A stretch of DNA of 13,226 bases from Dissophora ornata (lineage: Eukaryota; Mortierellomycota; Mortierellomycetes; Mortierellales; Mortierellaceae), in NCBI GenBank assembly GCA_025201705.1, contig MU617438.1, positions 1-13,226 on the forward strand. The letters run 5' to 3'. A program made the position numbers and the translations under genes. This document shows, one piece after another, positions 10,254 through 13,226 of this stretch. Numbering within the stretch: the first letter of the stretch is position 1; each line of letters starts with the position of its first letter. Below the pieces are notes generated by a model. That model did not search any database. It saw only the letters and a list, made by a program, of their open reading frames with translations, and had not been told where the DNA came from.

Positions 10254-10270
10254 TCGTCGTCGTCGTCGTC
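10254..10270 (+). repeat. TCG microsatellite in the GSK3 promoter
   Basis: Five tandem TCG units plus a partial TC, located just upstream of the TATA-like box. It is a short simple repeat with no coding role in the GSK3 model. Confidence 0.9.
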
Positions 10271-10290
10271 ACATCTCTATTCTCCCCCAC

Positions 10291-10297
10291 TATATAT
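10291..10297 (+). promoter_or_regulatory. TATA-like box of GSK3
   Basis: TATATAT sits about 300 bases upstream of the GSK3 ATG and is followed by a long C/T-rich stretch (about 10308-10470), as in many fungal core promoters. The implied 5' leader is roughly 230-260 bases. I see no ATG ahead of the GSK3 start within the pyrimidine-rich part. The motif is symmetric, so it gives no direction by itself. Confidence 0.5.
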
Positions 10298-10593
10298 TTT
10301 TTGCCGGTCTTGTTCATTCCCCCCCCCACCTTCTTTCCTCTTGTCTCTTCATTACCGTTTCCTCGACAACAAAGCCCATCCCCACGATCCCCTCTTGTCC
10401 TCCTGCCCCCTCCTCTTCTCCAGTCAGCTGCTCACCTGTCCTTATCGTCCTTGCTTCCTGCCTCCTTTTTTCAAAAAAGAAAAAACGTCGTCGCCGCATT
10501 CCGATCGCTCCAGCCCAACAGCTCCTTCAGGGTCTATTCTCGTGAACAATATCTCAAAGCTCAAACTCCAACAACACAAAGAACACCGCTGCC

Positions 10594-12974
10594 ATGACAT
10601 CAGCGTCCCCAATCAATGGCGTCAAAATCAGTGGTAAGAACGAGACAAGGATAAGCCTGGCTGGACGCGACGTTTCTCTTAATGCAGTCGGGGTCTGTTC
10701 TGCCGCCAACTATGTCCTTACTCCTTATTTTTGCGTTCTTTCATTCAATGAAACTTGTCTGCGCGTGCAGGCGAGTCCGATCCCTCAAAGATCATCAAGG
10801 TCATGGCCAATGAAGGCAAGTCTGGAGAACCACACGAGCTTGCCTACACAAACTGCAAGGTTATCGGAAATGGCTCCTTTGGCGTGGTCTTCCAGGCGAA
10901 GCTGGTCAGCAACGGTGAGGATGCTGCCATCAAGAAAGTCCTGCAGGATAAGCGCTTCAAGGTAAATGCAATTGCACGCTGCAAGAAAGAAAAAAAAAAA
11001 AAAAAACAAACAATCCGCGTCAATTGTGTCTACGAGCATCGTTGTAGCAGCATGTCGGTAATGTTCCTGGCGTATTGATGACTCCAACTTGCGTTTATGG
11101 CACCATCTTGCGTCTTGATAGAATCGCGAACTCCAAATCATGCGACTGGTCTCGCACCCAAACATTGTCGACTTGAAATCGTTCTTCTATTCCAATGGAG
11201 ATAAGGTACAACTAGGATGACGAGCAAAATGACCAAATTGTTGAAGCGGTCGAGGCGGATGCACGGAATTTGTACTCGCTTTCTCACAGATGTATTTTGT
11301 GCTATTTATTGTTTTGTGTTTTGTGTTGTTGTTGCTGCTGTTAGAAGGACGAGGTTTTCCTCAATCTCGTGCTCGAGTATATCCCGGAGACTGTGTATCG
11401 TGCGTCCCGCCACTACTCCAAGATTAAGCAGACGATGCCGATGCTCCAGATCAAGCTCTACATGTATCAACTGTTCCGGAGTCTAGCCTACATCCATGCC
11501 ATCGGCATCTGCCACCGAGACATCAAGCCTCAGAACCTGCTTCTCAATCCCACAACGGGAATTTTGAAGCTTTGCGATTTCGGAAGGTAAGCGCGAGAGG
11601 ATGCTTCCCCGGATGGGTTTTGTTGGTGGGTGCGTATGCATGCCCTTTTTTTTATTGTTCGCGAGAAAGGGCGCATGATCGGCGGAGAATAGAATCTGGC
11701 CGCGTAGTATGATGTGGATGTAGGCGCGAGCGTGTTGGGGAGCGAGTTTTAGTGCATGTAGTGCAGCGCTGTTTGCATTAAGCGTGTTCTGGTGAAGTGA
11801 AGCGGTGGAGGGGGAGAGTGTTGTTTGTGTCCCATTGTTCGTCGGTCGTATTTTTTTTCTTCTCCGCCATGGTTTTTTTCTTGTGGTGCCACATGATCTG
11901 GCTGGGATTAAAAGACGAGGTCTGCTCAATGAGCATTGATTGGCAGGGACAGAGAGCAGAAGGCGAGGTAGGGGTTGATGTTGAGACAAGGTGAGGAAGA
12001 TCAGTTGGGGGGGGACACGAAATGAGATTATGTATTCTGTGTATTCTGTGTATTCTGCCTGTATTTATTTTCAAACCCCACTCGATGTTTGCGCTGGTGT
12101 TATGCGGGAGGGGTGGGCTGGGATTGCTGGGATGGACGGGCTTGTCGTTAATGCAAATCACACGCAATTCAATTTAATAGTTGTTGTGTCACCTGCCCGA
12201 GTCTCCCATTTCAGCTAGCGCTAACCACCGCCCGTCCTTTCCTGCCCATCACCTAGTGCCAAGATTTTGGTTGCCGGAGAGCCAAACGTGTCCTACATCT
12301 GCTCACGCTACTACCGCGCCCCAGAGCTCATCTTTGGCGCAACCAACTACACCACCAACATCGGTAAATCGACCGCCTGGCCCACCTGACCCACCAACTG
12401 ACCTTCTTGCTTGTCCCACCTTACTAACGCGCCTCGCTCATCGTCACGTTGTTTTGCAGATGTCTGGTCAACGGGATGCGTCATGGCCGAGCTGATGCTC
12501 GGACAGCCCCTCTTCCCTGGCGAGAGCGGCATCGATCAGCTCGTCGAGATCATCAAAGTGCTCGGAACACCAACACGGGAACAGATCAAGACTATGAACC
12601 CCAACTACATGGAGCACAAGTTCCCCCAGATCAAACCCCACCCCTTCATCAAGATTTTCCGCTCTAGGACGCCCCCCGAGGCATTGGAGCTCATCTCCAG
12701 TCTCCTCGAATACACGCCCACGCGCCGTTTCACACCCATCGAGGCCATGGTCCACCCGTTCTTTGACGAGCTCAGGAACCCGGAGACGAGACTCCCCAAT
12801 GGCAAGGACCTCCCACCTCTCTTCAACTTTACTCCTCTGGAATTATCTATCCGCCCTGATCTCATCCCCATGCTGGTCCCTCGCCACGCTGAAGCCGAGC
12901 TCAGCTCTCGTGGAATCGACATTCACAACTTTGTACCGGTGCCTGCCAGTGCGACTCGCATCTCATTGGATTAA
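10594..12974 (+). CDS. GSK3: Glycogen synthase kinase 3 (GSK3/shaggy family) Ser/Thr kinase, 6 exons
   Basis: Exons: 10594-10633, 10771-10961, 11122-11205, 11345-11586, 12257-12363, 12460-12974; 392 aa. All introns are GT-AG and the frame is open throughout. GSK3 is a CMGC kinase that phosphorylates primed substrates and acts in glycogen, stress, morphogenesis and differentiation signalling (family knowledge). All key residues are present: glycine loop GNGSFG (46-51), ATP lysine K68, helix-C E80, catalytic HRD D164, DFG D183, activation-loop tyrosine Y199 in [11 protein letters not shown]. The primed-phosphate pocket is R79, R163 and K188. Each lies exactly 17 residues below its mammalian GSK3-beta number, so the kinase core has no indels. 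The NPNY...FKFPQIK-like docking segment and the FFDELR end of the kinase domain follow. The N-terminus lacks the RPRTTSF inhibitory site. The start has a good context (GCCATGA). Yeast paralogues are Rim11, Mck1, Mrk1 and Ygk3. Confidence 0.97.
11587..12256 (+). other. Unusually long intron of GSK3 (670 bases)
   Basis: The GTAAGC donor follows the DFG motif and the TAG acceptor at 12254-12256 restores the serine codon of DFG-Ser (AG|T). The other introns in this window are 79-160 bases. The intron is G-rich in its middle and holds a 9-base triple repeat, an eight-G run at about 12007-12014 and several T-runs. Minus-strand open frames inside it start from TTG, not ATG, and look like chance. I saw no snoRNA boxes or tRNA. 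Skipping the splice would put a stop right after DFG-Arg. Confidence 0.9.
12031..12057 (+). repeat. Three perfect copies of a 9-base unit in the long GSK3 intron
   Basis: The unit tgtattctg occurs three times in perfect tandem (27 bases) in the middle of GSK3 intron 4. It is a minisatellite-like simple repeat with no evident function. Confidence 0.95.
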
Positions 12975-13226
12975 GGCGACTCGGGAGGTTCGGTCTCGTT
13001 TTTTTTTTTAATGTCACCTATTTCGCCTGTCCCTTCAACAAGTGACAAGCGCGAACTCTTTTCTTTGGTCACGTCCACGGTCGTCTCGGATCCAGTCACT
13101 CGTCTCCCCTTGGTTGTGTGTATGTTTTAAATCTTTTACTTTTGTTATCTTTTGTGTCTCGTATTATTTCTTGTTTTTTTATTTCTTGTTTTTATGTTTT
13201 TTTTTTTTTTTTTTGGACGAGCCGGT
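12975..13226 (+). terminator. T-rich 3' flank of GSK3
   Basis: The GSK3 stop codon TAA ends at 12974. No AATAAA is visible downstream; the flank is strongly T-rich, with a T-run near 12999-13009 and an 18-T run at 13197-13214. In fungi, U-rich elements often stand in for a canonical signal, so 3'-end formation probably occurs in this stretch. No other gene is visible before the window ends. Confidence 0.4.

Noticed and set aside
9852..10637. A 261-codon + strand open frame with an ATG at 9852, the longest in the gap
   Set aside because: It runs through the G-rich repeat, the (TCG)5 microsatellite, the TATA-like box, the C/T-rich leader and the first GSK3 exon in another frame. The product is Ser/Pro/Arg low complexity; C/T-rich DNA has few stops, so the openness is explained by composition.
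11483..12167. Minus-strand frames of 168 and 129 codons across GSK3 exon 4 and its long intron
   Set aside because: Both begin at TTG, one overlaps antisense to the kinase exon, and both are low-complexity His/Pro/Ser/Lys-rich sequences typical of chance.

Overview
The window reads as nuclear DNA of a fungus. All three recognisable genes lie on the + strand and are cut by many short GT-AG introns, mostly 79-160 bases. The GSK3 protein reads most like those of basidiomycetes, but an early-diverging lineage such as Mucoromycota or Mortierellomycotina is equally possible; I cannot place it further from sequence alone. I see no CRISPR array, insertion sequence, tRNA, rRNA or recognisable transposon.

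Layout. (1) 163-1685: PEX2, a peroxisomal RING-type ubiquitin ligase, 5 exons, 376 aa. (2) 1902-6289: VPS41, the HOPS tethering-complex subunit, 14 exons, 1040 aa, with a strikingly long N-terminal glutamate tract. Only 216 bases separate it from PEX2. (3) 6290-10593: a 4.3-kb stretch with no recognisable gene. It contains a TATA-like box at 7265, two convincing + strand 3' splice sites at 7713 and 7861, and some low-confidence small reading frames. Its last part holds the promoter and leader of the next gene. (4) 10594-12974: a complete glycogen synthase kinase 3 (GSK3/shaggy family), 6 exons, 392 aa, with one outsized 670-base intron. (5) 12975-13226: its T-rich 3' flank.

All three gene models were built by joining exons so that the frame stays open through every junction and the protein stays collinear with the family. 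They are complete from ATG to stop and show no frameshift or broken motif. The genes are housekeeping functions (peroxisome import, vacuole/lysosome fusion, signalling kinase) and do not form a pathway; their adjacency looks like ordinary genome order. I did not find a convincing previously undescribed system. The items most worth a second look are the VPS41 poly-Glu tract, the tandem in-frame acceptors in PEX2 intron 2, the large GSK3 intron that splits the DFG-Ser codon, and possible unannotated spliced transcripts in the 4.3-kb gap.
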